Counted from the first letter of the stretch, positions 46,393-57,368 are shown. The stretch is DNA of 64,000 nucleotides from Streptomyces sp. F001 (GCF_004187715.1 NZ_QZWF01000001.1:124001-188000), one strand, 5' to 3'. Numbers and translations are program-made. The notes: a model not told the origin generated them from the letters alone.

Positions 46393-47397
46393 ATGAGCCG
46401 CATCAACCGCCAGGTGCGCCTGGCCGCACGCCCCGTGGAAGAGCCGCGGCCGACCGACTGGGAGCACGTCGAGGAGCCGACCGGGCAGCCGGGCGACGGG
46501 GAATTCCTGGTGCAGGTGCTCTGTCTGTCGATCGACCCGGCGATGCGCGGCTGGATGAACGCGGGCAGGTCCTACATCCGCCGGTGGAGATCGGCGAGGT
46601 GATGCGCGCCGGCGCAGTGGGAAGGGTGATCGCCTCCCGGCACTCCGGGTTCGCGGTCGGCGACCATGTGTCGGCTCGTTCGGCGTGCAGGAGTACTGCG
46701 TGTCGGACGGACTCGGCGTGACCAAGGTCGACCCGGCGATGGCCCCTTGCCGACGTATCTCGGTGCTCTCGGCATGTCGGGACTGACGGCCTACTTCGGC
46801 CTGATCGACATCGGGCGTCCCGAGCCCGGCCAGACCGTCGTCGTCTCCGGAGCGGCGGGGGCGGTCGGCAGCGTCGTCGGGCAGATCGCCAAGATCCTGG
46901 GCTGCCGGGTCATCGGCATCGCCGGCGGCGAGGCCAAGTGCCGGCTGGTGGTCGACGAGTTCGGGTTCGACGCCGCGATCGACTACCAGAACGAGGACGT
47001 GCGCAAGGCGCTGCGCGAGCATGCCCCCGCCGGCGTCGACGTGTACTTCGACAACGTCGGCGGTGACGTTCTGGACGCCGTGCTGCTGCGGCTGGCGCGC
47101 GGTGCCCGTGTCGTCGTCTGCGGCGCGATCTCCCAGTACAACAGCACCAAGCCGCAAGGCCCTGCCAACTACCTGTCTCTGCTGGTGAACCGCGCCTCCA
47201 TGACGGGCATGGTGGTGTTCGACTACGCCGACCGGTACGCCGAGGGCGTCGCACAGCTGGCCACGTGGCGGGCGGAGGGCCGGCTGAAGTCCCTTGAGGA
47301 CGTGGTGTCCGGTGGAGTGGCGGCGTTCCCCGAAACCCTGATGCGGCTGTTCCGTGGTGAGAACCACGGCAAGCTGGTCCTGAAGATCGCGGACTGA
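46393..47397 (+). CDS. CurA-like NADP-dependent alkenal/one oxidoreductase (frameshifted)
   Basis: About 337 residues, leukotriene B4 dehydrogenase type. INRQVRLAARPVEEPRPTDWE, VLCLSIDPAMRGWMNAG, GEVMRAGAVGRVIASRHSGFAVGDHV, LGALGMSGLTAYFGLIDIGRP, VVVSGAAGAVGSVVGQIAKILGCRVIGIAGG, FDAAIDYQNEDV, VDVYFDNVGGDVLDAVLLRL, ARVVVCGAISQYN. It reduces alpha,beta-unsaturated carbonyls with NADPH. Start: ATG 46393. Indels at about 46580, 46675 and 46745, after which it is clean. Confidence 0.9.
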
Positions 47398-47419
47398 CGG
47401 GCGGAGGGGGAGGAATCCG

Positions 47420-48469
47420 GTGAAGGCACTGAGCTACCACGGCCGTCATGACATCCGCTACGGGATGTCCCCGACCCGGCCGTCACCAGCCCCACCGACG
47501 CGGTCGTCCAGGTCACCACGGCCGGCATCTGCGGCAGTGACCTGCACATCTACGGTGGCAACCCGTTCAGCCCGGAACTGGGCTACACGCCGGGACACGA
47601 GTGCGTCGGTGTGGTGGTCGACACCGGCGGCCAGGTCACCCGCTTCAAGCCCGGCGACCGGGTTCTGGTGCCCGCCTCGGCCGGCTGCACCCTGTGCCGG
47701 TCGTGCGCGGCCGGGTTCACCGCCCGGTGCGAGCGCGCCAAGTCCAGCACGGAGCTCTGCTACGGAGTCAGCCCGCAGCTTCCGGGCAGCCAGGCCCAGG
47801 CGCTGGCGGTGCCGTACGCCGATGTCAATCTGGTGCACCTGCCCGAGGGCATCTCCGACGAGGCCGCCGTCGTCCTGACGGACAACGCGCCCACGGCCTG
47901 GTACGGCTGCCGCCGTGCCCGTATCCAGCCCGGTGAGACCGTCCTGGTCATCGGCCTCGGCCCGGTCGGCCTCATGGCCGCCCAGTCCGCTCTTCGCGAT
48001 GGGCGCCGCGCGGGTGCTGGCACGGACCTGGTCGCGGAGCGCTGCGCCTTCGCCGCCACCCTGGGGGTCGAGCCGGTCGAGGGCGAGGACGCACGGACGG
48101 CCGTACGGGACATTGACCGGCGGACGCGGGCCGGACGCCGTGGTGGAGGCCGTGGGCTCGGACGCCACCATCGATCTCGCCCTCAAGGCCGTCCGGCAGG
48201 CCGGCCGGGTCAGCGTCATCGGGGTCAGCCACAGCAAGGCGTTCCTATCCACATGGGATTGGCACAGGTCAAGGAACTGGAGTTCGCCATCGGGCTCTGC
48301 TCGATCCACTACGAACTCCCTCCCTGATCGCCCTCACCCGGCCGGCCGGATCAAGCCCGAGGTCGTGGTCTCCCACCGCTTCGCCCTCTCCGAAGGCCCG
48401 GCAGCGTACGAACTGTTCGCAGGCCGCTCCGACGGCGTCCGCAAGATCCTTCTCGACCCCACCCGCTGA
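47420..48469 (+). CDS. Zinc-dependent alcohol dehydrogenase-like protein (frameshifted)
   Basis: About 350 residues, medium-chain dehydrogenase. Catalytic zinc: ICGSDLHIYGG and GYTPGHECVGVV. Structural zinc: SAGCTLCRSCAAGFTARC with four Cys. The Rossmann fold has ETVLVIGLGPVGLMAAQSAL, ARVLGTDLVAERCAFAATLGV and DAVVEAVGSDATIDLALKAV. It ends PEVVVSHRFALSEGPAAYELFAGRSD. Such proteins oxidise alcohols or formaldehyde-type adducts. Start: GTG 47420 behind GGGGAGG. Five indels. Close behind the CurA-like gene (23 bp), likely one transcript. Confidence 0.9.
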
Positions 48470-48543
48470 TTTTTTGCGCAGGGCCGCTTCGTCCGGGCGG
48501 TCCGCACCCTGCCGAGCTCGCCCGGTGTGCTCGCGGAGCGTGC

Positions 48544-49052
48544 CTACGGCTGCGCGGTGCCGTCGATCAGCTGCGAGACGCGGGTTGCGCCGGCGCGCAC
48601 GGCATCCCGAGCTGCCGATGCCGCTGCTCGAACAACTCCACAGGTATGGACGTGGCCAGGGCCCCCGCGACCTTCCCCCGTGAGCCGGGGCAGTCCCTGC
48701 TGCCGCAGGTGGTCACGACGCCGCTCGGCCGGCAACGACGACAACATGACCTTGCCGAAAGCCGTGGCGTGGGGAGCCTGGTGGAGCACACCGAGCACCC
48801 CGGGTCACCTCGAGTTGCCGGCACAGGCGCCGGTGCAGGCCGGTGAGTTTGTACCCCAGCCCGTACCCGCGGGACTGGTGGAGCCTGACCAGACAGCCCT
48901 CGTGGACCAGGGTGTGCAGCAGGCGGTACGTCGTCAGGAGGGTGAGGCCCGCGCGCCGGGCGACGGCCTTGGCGGTGATGCCGTCACCGCCCGCCGCGAC
49001 CGCCTCGAGCACCCGCAGAGCACGGCGGACCGATCCCCCCCGTACCGGGCAC
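48544..49052 (-). pseudogene. IclR-family regulator with internal loss
   Basis: The N-terminal wHTH is present: SVRRALRVLEAVAAGGDGITAKAVARRAGLT, TYRLLHTLVHEGYLVRL, YGLGYKLTGLHRRLCRQLEV. It then jumps to VLGVLHQAPHATAFGKVMLSSLP and LRQQGLPRLT. In relatives about 45 residues of the effector domain lie between these blocks, and after PRLT the usual effector core is replaced by unrelated sequence. So, beyond simple indels (a run of seven C instead of six near the start), the gene seems to have lost parts. GTG 49052 is the likely start. Convergent with the dehydrogenase. Confidence 0.65.
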
Positions 49053-49285
49053 TTTCCAGGTGCGGGCGGCCTGCCGGTCACCGGCCGGCGCCGTAGGATC
49101 TGGTCGCCAAGGTCCTGGCCGGCGGGCACGAGTCGGCCACCGCCTGTTCGACGGCCGGCGTCGCTCGTGCCATTGCCGCCCCGCTCGACCGCACCGCCGG
49201 GCCTACCGGACCGGCCGCACGTGCCGACCGCCGTCACCTGCTGCAGGCCCGCAGCCGATCGACATACGTCCATGGAGAGAGTCTG

Positions 49286-49618
49286 ATGATCTTCATCACC
49301 GCCAAGTTCCGAGTCCGTCCCGAGCATGCCGACCAGTGGCCGGAGATCACCGCCGACTTCACCGAAGCCACACGCCGGGAGCCCGGCTGCCTCTGGTTCG
49401 ACTGGTCGCGAAGCGTGACGGACCCCACGGAGTACGTCCTGGTCGAGGCCTTCCGCGATGACGAAGCAGGCGCTGCTCACGTGCAGTCGGCGCACTTCAA
49501 GGCCGCACAGCAGACGCTGCCGCCGCATCTGGTCGAGACCCCTCGCATCGTGAACGCGAACGTTCCGCAGGACGACTGGTCGCTGCTGGGCGAGATGGCC
49601 GTTCCCGAGCAGGAGTAG
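49286..49618 (+). CDS. Antibiotic biosynthesis monooxygenase (ABM)-family protein
   Basis: 110 residues, clean. IFITAKFRVRPEHADQWPEITADFTEATRREPGCLWFDWSRS, EYVLVEAFRDDEAGAAHVQSAHFKAAQ. Ferredoxin-like dimeric alpha/beta barrel of the YgiN/ABM type: cofactor-free quinol oxidation or degradation. The conserved pattern E-P-G-C-L-x-F and a terminal H-x-x-S-x-H-F are visible. Substrate unknown. Start: ATG 49286 behind GGAGAG. Divergent from the broken IclR gene, its likely former regulator. Confidence 0.88.
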   Translation: MIFITAKFRVRPEHADQWPEITADFTEATRREPGCLWFDWSRSVTDPTEYVLVEAFRDDEAGAAHVQSAHFKAAQQTLPPHLVETPRIVNANVPQDDWSLLGEMAVPEQE

Positions 49619-49926
49619 CACGAGTGGGGCGCACTCCCCGGAGTGACTGGGGTGCGGACTGCGGCGGCACCGTTACGCGCTACGACGCGTCTGCGGCTGT
49701 CTCTCCGCCGGCGCCGCCACAGCCGCTTCCCCGTGCCCTGCCGTGTGGGCGGCTCACGGCACTGCGTACCAACGCATGCCCCGCGGAGCCGGTACGACGA
49801 AGCGCGCGGCGCCCGCACGGCCGATACTGAGGATGAGCCGCTGCAAGCCCAGGCACGCGGGGACGGGTGGGAGCGCCCGGCGCACCGCACTACGAGTCCC
49901 TCGAACGGTGCGAGGTTGATGGGGCG
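49619..49926. other. Intergenic stretch of about 310 bp
   Basis: No credible coding region. A short palindrome-like GCACTCC-GGAGTG occurs just after the monooxygenase stop and may help end transcription. The rest should hold the promoter of the phosphatase gene; I see no clear -35/-10 pair. Confidence 0.4.
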
Positions 49927-52382
49927 ATGGACGACACATCCCTGACGACGCTCAGCGAGAGCCCGGAGGACCCCTTCTCGATCTACCAGTCGGCGTCCGC
50001 CGTCCTGGACGACCACGGGCGGGTCGTCGCCTGGAGCGAGCAGGCCACGAGCCTCCTCGGGCATCGGGCCGACGAGGTGCTGGGCCGGCCGCTGCGCGAG
50101 GTCCTGGTCGCCGATGGAGACGAGGCCCTGATCGCCGAGGCGGTCGCCGCGTGCCTGCGGGAGCGCGGCTGGTTCGGGCTGCTGCCGGTCCGGCATAGCG
50201 CAGGCCACCGCGTGTACGTGGGGTTCCGCGCCCGGAGGGTGCAGCGCCTGGACTCCACCGTCGAGTGGCTGCTCGTGGGCTCGCGCGCCGAGGACGTCGT
50301 CCAGTGGGAGGTCGACCGGGCCGTGCTGGACGGCTTCTTCCGCCGGTCCCGGTCGGTGTCGCGGTTCTCGGCCCGGACCTGCGCCTGCTGCGGGTGAACC
50401 GGGCGATCGCCCGGTTCGGCGGGCTGCCGGCCGAGGCCTACCCCGGACTTCGCACCTCCGACTTCCTGCTCGGTCCGGACGCGCAGCTGGTCGAGGAACG
50501 GCTCCGGTCGGTCCTGGAGACGGGCCAGCCCGTGATCTTCGCCGAGCAGCCCTGCCGGCTGCAGCGGGACCCTCAGAAGGAACTGATCGTCTCCGTTTCC
50601 GCCTTCCGGATGCAGGACCCGTCCGGCCGGGTGCTCGGCGTCACCGAGATCATCGAGGATGTCACCGACCGCCACCGGGCCCGTCGGCGCCTCGCGCTGC
50701 TCAACGAGGCCGGCACCAGAATCGGGAGCACCCTGGATGTGGCCAGGACGGCGCGTGAGCTGGCCGAGGCGGCGGTTCCCGCGCTGGCCGACGCGCTCTC
50801 GGTGGATCTGCTGGAACCCGTGACCCATGGGGAGGAACCCGCCCCGACGCCGTGGGCCCGCTGCGCAGGACGGCGGTCCGCAGCGTCCGGCCCGAGGCGC
50901 TGCAGGTGCTGTACCCGCTGGGCCATCTGTTCTCCTTCCCCGAACAGACCGCGCAGGGACGCTGCCTGGCCGAGCGGCGTTCGGTCCTTCAGCCCGCCGT
51001 GGAGGTCGACCGCGAATGGTTCCTGGTCGACCCTGAGCGGGCCGACAGGATGATCGCGCTGGGTGTCCACTCGCTGATGGTGGTGCCGCTGGCCGCGCGC
51101 GGTGTCGTCCTCGGCCTGGTCTGTTTCTGGCGGTGGCAGCGGCCCGAGCCGTTCGAGGAGGACCTCACCCTGGCGGAGGAGTTCGCCGCCCGGGCCGCTC
51201 TGCATCGACAACGCCCGCCGCTACACCCAGGAGCACCAGGCGGCCGTGGCCCTCCAGCGCAGCCTGCTGCCGAGCGAGGTACCCGAGCACCCGGCGGTCG
51301 ACACCGCCCACCGCTACCTGCCCGCGCAGGCCTCCACCGGTGTCGGCGGCGACTGGTTCGATGTCATCCCGCTGTCGGGACTACGCGTCGCGCTGGTCGT
51401 CGGCGACGTCGTCGGCCACGGCATGCACGCGTCGGCGACCATGGGACGGCTGCGCGCCGCCGTGCACACCCTGGCCCATCTCGACCTGGCTCCGGACGAG
51501 GTCCTCGCCCGGCTCGACGACCTGGTGGATCATCTGGCCACCGAACAGCGGCAGGCCGACGCAGGCGCCCCCCAGATCGTCGGCGCCACCTGCCTGTACG
51601 CGATCTACGATCCGGTCTCCCGGCACTGCGCCATGGCCCGCGCGGGGCACCCGCCGCCGACCGTGCTGGGCCGGACGGTCGGGTGCGCCTGATCGACCTG
51701 CCCGCCGGGCTGCCGCTGGGTGTGGGCGGGCTGCCGTTCGAGACCGCCGACCTCGAACTGGACGAGGGCAGTCTGCTCGCCCTGTGCAGCGATGGGCTGC
51801 TCCTGGCCGACCACCGGGACATCGACCAGGGCTTGGCACTGCTGCGCACCGTACTGGCCGGTCCGGCCCGCTCGTTGGAGCACACGTGCAAGGCGGTGGA
51901 GGACGCGATGCTGCCCGAGCGGCCCCCGATGACGTCACGCTGCTGCTGGGCCGCACGCGGGTGCTGGCGGCGGAGAAGGTGGCCACGTGGGAGCTGTCGG
52001 CCGACCCCACTGCCGCCGGCCGGGCCCGGGCGCTGGTGACGGACCAGCTGACCGAGTGGGGGCTGGAGGAGCTCGCCTTCGTCACCGAACTGATCGTGAG
52101 CGAACTGGTCACCAACGCGTACCGGTACGCCGGCGGCCCGGTGCTGCTGCGACTGATCCGGCACACCCATCTCATCTGCGAGGTCTCGGACACCAGCAGC
52201 ACCTCCCCCCACCTGCGCCAGGCCCGAAGCACCGACGAGGGCGGACGTGGCCTGTTCCTGGTGGCCCAGCTGTCCGAACGGTGGGGCACCCGCTACGGCC
52301 GCAACGGAAAGACCATCTGGCCGAGCAACCACTGTCCACTGCCGCTCCGAACGCGCGTAACGGTGAAACCAGGCCTTCCTGA
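49927..52382 (+). CDS. PAS-PAS-GAF-SpoIIE phosphatase-HATPase signalling protein (frameshifted)
   Basis: About 815 residues. PAS1 (about 15-125): FSIYQSASAVLDDHGRVVAWSEQA, LLGHRADEVLGRPLREVL. PAS2 (about 135-265): PVGVAVLGPDLRLLRVNRAIARFGG, VTEIIEDVTDRHRARRRL. GAF (about 275-420). PP2C/SpoIIE (about 440-650): LQRSLLPSEVPEHPAVDTAHRYLPA, VGGDWFDVIPL (metal Asp), VVGDVVGHGMHASATMGRLR, HPPPTVLG, LALCSDGLL. C-terminal HATPase (about 690-790): ELIVSELVTNAYRYA and DEGGRGLFLVAQLSERWG. Such proteins both phosphorylate and dephosphorylate anti-sigma-factor antagonists in partner-switching. At least five indels. Start: ATG 49927. Confidence 0.9.
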
Positions 52383-52442
52383 CCTGCGCCGCCACGCTCC
52401 GCGAAGAGCACTGAGCGGCGTCGAGGATCCGCTGCCGGCTCG

Positions 52443-52543
52443 CTTGTCGCGCACGGCGCCGCCGAGAGCGGCCGGAGCCTCTGGCTGGTGGAGGCACTGT
52501 CCGAACGCTGCGGGGTCCACCGCATCCCGGACGGCGCGAAGGA
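52443..52543 (+). pseudogene. HATPase-domain fragment
   Basis: About 33 codons read SGRSLWLVEALSERCG followed by VHRIPDGAK, which matches the end of an anti-sigma HATPase domain (compare LFLVAQLSERWG of the gene just upstream). There is no start or preceding domain. Probably a degraded second copy left by duplication or by loss of a neighbouring gene. Confidence 0.35.
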
Positions 52544-52544
52544 A

Positions 52545-52589
52545 CGGGGGCGGTCCGCAGGTGTCGGGCACCGACTCGGACCGCCCCCG
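52545..52589. terminator. Bidirectional terminator between convergent genes
   Basis: CGGGGGCGGTCCG (52545-52557) and CGGACCGCCCCCG (52577-52589) form a perfect 13-bp stem with a 19-base loop. It lies between the phosphatase gene (+) and the livK-like stop (-, 52595), six bases from the latter. Confidence 0.75.
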
Positions 52590-52594
52590 TCGGC

Positions 52595-53855
52595 TCAGTT
52601 CGCCGGGGAACCGAATTCCTTGCGGGTGTCCACCGGCTTGCCGAACAGCTGCCACCGCTCGTCCTTGAACCGCATCAGCTGCATCGTCTCGATGGGGAAG
52701 GCGTCATCGGGCCCGGTGGAGAGGGTGACACCGGGCAGCAGCATGTCCACCTTGACGTCCTTGAGGTTGCGCACCGCGTCCGCAGCCCCTCCCTGGTCGG
52801 GCACTCCATCGCGTCCAGGGCCTTGTGCAGGCTGGAGGCGGCGGCCCAGCCGTAGGCGTTGAACTGGTTGGCCGGGTCCGAGCCGGGCGCGTACTTGCTC
52901 AACGCGTCCTTGTACGTCTTCATCTCCGCGTCGTCGGCCCACTGCGGGTCGGCGGGTCCTTGAAGTAGGTCGCCGAGACCACACCTTGGACGTTCTTGAA
53001 TCCGACGGGCTTGAGCACCGTGGCGGACGAGGACACGTTGTTCACGATGTGCAGCGGGTTCCACTTGGTGTTCTTGGCATCGGCGGCGAGGGCCTGGCTG
53101 CCGAACTTGGGCGTGGTGATGTTGAGCAGCACATCGGCCTTGGAGCGGGCGAGGCTTGTCATCTGCGCCGACACGGAGGGGTCGGTGACCTCGTAGCTCT
53201 CCTCGGCAACCACCTTGATGCCGCCGGCGACGGCTCCTTGAACCCGCGAGCAGATCCTTGCGAAGTCGTCGTTCTGGTAGAGGACGGCGACCTTCGCCTT
53301 CGCTTTCTCCTTGAGGTATTTGGCGTACACCGTGCCTCGGACACGTAGTTGGGCTGCCAGCCCGTGGTCCACGGGTGCTTGTCGTCCGTACCAGACGGAG
53401 GCACCGTGGCGACGAGGGCTGCGGCACCTTCCGCTTGTTGAGGTAGTCCACACGGCGGCTGTGGACGGGGTGCCCAGAGTCTGGAAGACGGCGAAGACCT
53501 TCTCCTGCTCTACCAGTCTGCGGGCCTCCTCGACCGCCTTGGGGGCTGGTAGCCGTCGTCGCGCACGGTGAACTCCACGTGCGGCCGTCGATGCCGCCTT
53601 GTCGTTGACGTGCTTGAAGTAGGCGCTCACGCCCTTGCTGATCGTGCCGTACGCGGAGGCCGGTCCGACAGCGGGTAGATTCCGCGAGCTTGATGGTCTT
53701 GTCGGTGATGCCCGTGTCTGTTGGCCCTGGCACCGCGCCGTCGGCAGCGGCGTCCTTGTCGTCCTGCCCGCGCTGGGTGCTGCAGGCGCGGCGAGGAGCA
53801 GGGCGGTGGATGCGGCCGCGGCCGTGGCCGCCCGCAGAGCGGTCGTCTTGCGCAT
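52595..53855 (-). CDS. livK: Branched-chain amino acid-type ABC substrate-binding protein (frameshifted)
   Basis: About 420 residues. Signal: MRKTTALRAATAAAASTALLLAA, with a probable lipobox Cys lost in the damaged stretch (GCSTQRGQDD in another frame). The periplasmic-binding fold has ISKGVSAYFKHVNDKGG-like text, AVEEARRLVEQEKVFAVFQTLGTPS, KYLKEKAKAKVAVLYQNDDF, VTDPSVSAQMTSLARSKADVLL, FKNVQGVVSATYFKDPADPQWADDAEMKTY and NQFNAYGWAAASSLHKALDAM. The ligand may be an amino acid, amide or aromatic acid. Last of five liv genes. An ATG at 53864 overlaps the livM stop, but AAGGA favours 53855. Many indels. Confidence 0.85.
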
Positions 53856-53860
53856 GTGAT

Positions 53861-54965
53861 TCATTCCTTTTCCGTGCGGGCGGTGCGCCCACGGGTTCGG
53901 CATCGACAGGTGCGGGATCCGCGGTGCGGGGGCGCGGACGGGGTTCTGATTCGGGTGTGCGGTCGGCGGCGGGTGGTGGTGCGGGTGAGGCGGCGGGCAG
54001 CGGCGCCCCGGGCGCGGCCCGCCAGACCGGCCAGTCCCGTCGGAGCCACGAACATCACCGCGATGATCAGCAGGCCGAACACCACACCGGGCGCCGCGTC
54101 GCTGATGTCCTGGGCCACGCTCGGCACGTACATCACGAACGCCGCCCCGAGCAGCGGTCCGTACAGCGAGGCGAGGCCCCGACCACCAGGCCGGCCAGCA
54201 GCGTGATGGACAGGACGAAGCTGAACGAGTCGGGTGAGACGAAGCCGATCACCCAGTGTACAGACACCCGGCGACACCGGCGAAGCTCGCGCTCCACGCG
54301 AAGGCGAGGGTCTTGTGCAGGGACAGCCGTACGCCCATGACCTCCGCGGCGCTCTCGTTGTCCCGCAGGGCGAGCAGTGCCCGGCCGACGCGCGACCGCA
54401 GGAGGTTGCGGGCGAGCAGCAGGGCCACCACAGTGACGGCGAGGACGACGAGGTACATCCACTGGTCCTCGGCCAGCCCGCTCCACGCGGGCGGCTGCAG
54501 CTTGTCCACGGTCAGGCCCATGGAACCGCCCGTGACCGGTTCGAGCCGCTTGAGCAGCGGCGGCAGGAACACCGCGAACGAGAGGGTGACCAGGGCCAGG
54601 TACAGCCCGCGCAGGCGCAGGGCGGGCACTCCGAAACCGAGGCCCAGCAGGAAGCATCCGACGGCCGCGACGGGCAGGGTGGCCAGGTGGCCGGTGTCGT
54701 ACCGGTCGAGCATGACCGCGGCCGTGTAGGCCCCGGCCGCGAAGAACGCCCCGTGCCCGAGCGAGATCTGCCCGCCGAACCCGACCAGCAGGTTGAGTCC
54801 GGCCAGCGCCACGGCGTACAGCAGGACCATGGTCAGCTGGAAGACCTGGAAGGGGGCGAAGTAGAACGGTGCGCCGACGGCTACTGCCACGGCGAGCAGC
54901 GCGGTGAGCGCGGCCCGCAGGCGCCGGGCACGGTCGGTGCCGAGGTTTGCGACGATCGTGCTCAT
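53861..54965 (-). CDS. livM: Branched-chain amino acid-type ABC permease LivM (frameshifted)
   Basis: About 368 residues. LRAALTALLAVAVAVGAPFYF, FQLTMVLLYAVALAGLNLLVGFGGQISLGHGAFFAAGAYTAAVM (the LivM signature GQISLGHGAF), LRLRGLYLALVTLSFAVFLPPLL, LVVLAVTVVALLLARNLLRSRVGRALLALRDNESAAEVMGV (coupling loop), SITLLAGLVVGGLASLYGPLLGAAFV, APGVVFGLLIIAVMFVAPTG. The C-terminal tail of about 45 residues is Arg/Pro rich. Indels near 54260 and 54175. Start ATG 54965 overlaps the livH stop. Confidence 0.9.
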
Positions 54966-55840
54966 GTGCGCTCCACCGCCGCTCGTCCGAACAGGCCCTG
55001 GGGCCGCATCAGCAGCACCGCCAGGATGATCACCAGGGGTACGCCCACCTTGAGATCGGCTCCGATCACGTCCACGTACGCCCCGGCCAGCGTCTCGGCG
55101 ACGCCCACGAGCAGGCCGCCGACGACCGCCGACCGGGCTGTCGAAGCCTCCGAGGGTGGCCGCTGCGAAGGCGTAGATCAGTACCCGCCCATCATGTTGG
55201 GCTCCAGGAACAGCACCGGGCGACGAGCACGCCCGAGACCGCGCCGACCGTCCGGCAGCCCCAGCCGAGCATCAGCACCCGGCCCACCCGGATGCCCGAC
55301 AGCCGGGCGGAGACGGCGTTGCAGGCGGCCGCCCGCATCACCAGGCCGACGGAGGTGTGCTGGAACAGCAGGTACAGCAGGCCCATCACGAGGGCCACAG
55401 CGATGATCCCGAGCGTCGACCAGTCCACCCGCACCCCGGCCAGATCCATCCCGCCGTCGGGGAACGGCTGCGGGAAGTCCTTCACGGTGAACGACCAGAT
55501 CAGACCGGCCAAGGCATTCACGAAGATGAACAGGCGACCGTGACGATGACCGTCGTCAGCTCGGGCGCGTTCCGCACGGGACGGATGACGAGCCGTTCGA
55601 CCAGCATGCCGCCGGCGAACGACACCACCAGGGTGACCGGCAGCGCAAGCCAGAACGACATCCCGGACGCCACGAGCTGCCACGCCACATAGGTGGAGAT
55701 CATGGCGAGCTCGCCCTGGGCGAAGTTGACGATCCCGGTGAACCGGTGGATCAGCACCAGGGCAGAGCCAGGCTGGCATAGACGGCGCCGGAGCCGACGC
55801 CTTCCACCACTTGCTGGAGTACCTCGGTCACGGCGCTCAC
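54962..55840 (-). CDS. livH: Branched-chain amino acid-type ABC permease LivH (frameshifted)
   Basis: About 292 residues. LQQVVEGVGSGAVYASLALALVLIHRFTGIVNFAQGELAMISTYVA (the LivH signature), FWLALPVTLVVSFAGGMLVERLVIRPVR, LFIFVNALAGLIWSF, LVMGLLYLLFQHTSVGLVMRAAACNAVSARLSGIRVGR (coupling loop) and GADLKVGVPLVIILAVLLMRPQGLFGR. Start GTG 55840 overlaps the livF stop as GTGA; the stop overlaps livM as ATGA. Indels near 55770, 55535, 55230, 55190 and 55140. Confidence 0.9.
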
Positions 55841-56621
55841 CGCCCTTCCCCGGCGGACGGAGACACCGAGGTACACCTCGGCGACCTGTCCGTCCTCGCG
55901 GATCGGTCGGCCGGTCCGGACAGCACCAGGCGGCCGGCCTCCAGTACGTGGGCCCGGTGCGCGACATCCAGTGCGAGCTGGCGTTCTGCTCGACGACGAC
56001 CACGGTGGTGCGTTCCTCCTCGTTGACGGCACGGACGATCAAACAACTCGCGGTGACCAGCGGCGCGAGCCCAGCGACGGCTCGTTCCAGGAGCAGCAGC
56101 GAGGGCCGCAGATCAGCGCCCTGCCGATGGCGAGCATCTGCTGCTCGCCGCCGCTGCGGACTGCCGGGCCTGGCGGGACCGCTGACGCAGCTTGGGGAAG
56201 TAGCCTAGATCGTTTCCAGTCGGCCGCCACCGCCGCACGCTCGGCGCGGCCCCGCCGCCGTCGACCGGGCGCACGTGGGCGCCGATGCGCAGGGTTCTCC
56301 TCGAACGGTCAGTCGTTGAAGGTGCCCCGCCCTCGGGCACGTGCGCCACGCCGAGCCGGGCGGCCTGCTCGGGCGAACGCCCAGCAGCTCCGTACCGTTC
56401 AAGGTCCCGAGCCGCGTCCGCGACCATGCCGCACAGGGCCCGCAGGTTGGTCTTGCCCGGCCGTGGGTCCGAGATCGCGCACACTTCGCCGCCGTGCGAC
56501 GGTGAAGTCCAGCCTTGGAGCACGCGGCCTGGCCGTATCCGGCGTGCAGTCGGACCACCTTCAGGAAGTCCGCTCCGCGCACTCGCCCCGGCCTCGGTGG
56601 GACGGTGGTCGCCTCGCTCAT
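55837..56621 (-). CDS. livF: Branched-chain amino acid-type ABC ATPase LivF (heavily frameshifted)
   Basis: About 262 residues, with a frame change roughly every 60-100 bp. Segments: [65 protein letters not shown] (ABC signature and Q), a damaged Walker B (LLLLDEPSLGLAP after repair), [30 protein letters not shown]. One of the two ATPases driving LivHM. Start ATG 56621 overlaps the livG stop (ATGA). Confidence 0.8.
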
Positions 56622-57368
56622 GCCGCCACCCCCAGGTACGCCTCGATGACCGCCGGGTCGCGCTGGATCTCCTCCGGCGGGCCTTCGGCGATCTTGCGCC
56701 CGAAGTCGAGACACACGACCTTGTCGCACAGGCCCATCACGAACCCCATGTGGTGTTCGACCACCACGAGCGTCAGGTCGAAGTCCTCGCGCACCGCCCG
56801 GACCAGATCCGCGAATTGGTCGACCTCGCCGTGGCTGAGACCGTTGACGGGTTCGTCGAGCAACAGCAGCCGGGGGCGTACCGCGAGCGCCCGGGCGAGT
56901 TCCACGCGTTTGAGGGTGCCGAACGGCAGCCCGGAGGCGGGTGCTCGGCGACGTCCGCCAGGCCGAGCCGCCGTAGCAAGTCGTCCGCCTGGTCACGCAG
57001 TTCCCTCTCCTCCCGCGGACGCGGGGCAGCCGGAGCGCGCGGCGAAGTGACCGGTGCGCCCCGGCTGTGGCGCCGACCATGACGTTTTCCCGGACCGTGA
57101 GCCGCGGGAACAGTCCCAGGTTCTGGAAGGTGCGGGCGATACCGCGCCGGCCACGGAGTGCGCGGAGGGCGAGCAGGTCCTCGTCCTCGAAGCGCACCGT
57201 TCCCGCATCAGGGCTGCAGCGCCTGGTGAGGCAGTTGAACAAAGTGGTCTTGCCGGCTCCGTTCGGTCCGATGAGCCCCACGGCGGTGCCCGGCTCGACG
57301 GTGAAGGCGACACCGTCCAGTGCCGTGATCCCGCCGAAGCGCACGCTGATACCGTCGACCGCGAGCAT
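56618..57368 (-). CDS. livG: Branched-chain amino acid-type ABC ATPase LivG (frameshifted)
   Basis: About 252 residues. LAVDGISVRFGGITALDGVAF, Walker A GLIGPNGAGKTTLFNCLT, RTFQNLGLFPRLTVRENVMVGA, the variant signature LPFGTLKRVELARALA, Walker B RLLLLDEPVNGLS, VVVEHHMGFVMGLCDKVVCLDFGRKIAEG and [10 protein letters not shown]. Start ATG 57368. Three indels in the middle. First gene of the liv unit, divergent from the PucR-type regulator. Confidence 0.9.

Noticed and set aside
54234..55406. A 390-codon plus-strand open frame
   Set aside because: It is antisense to livM and livH, whose helices and signatures are clear on the minus strand.
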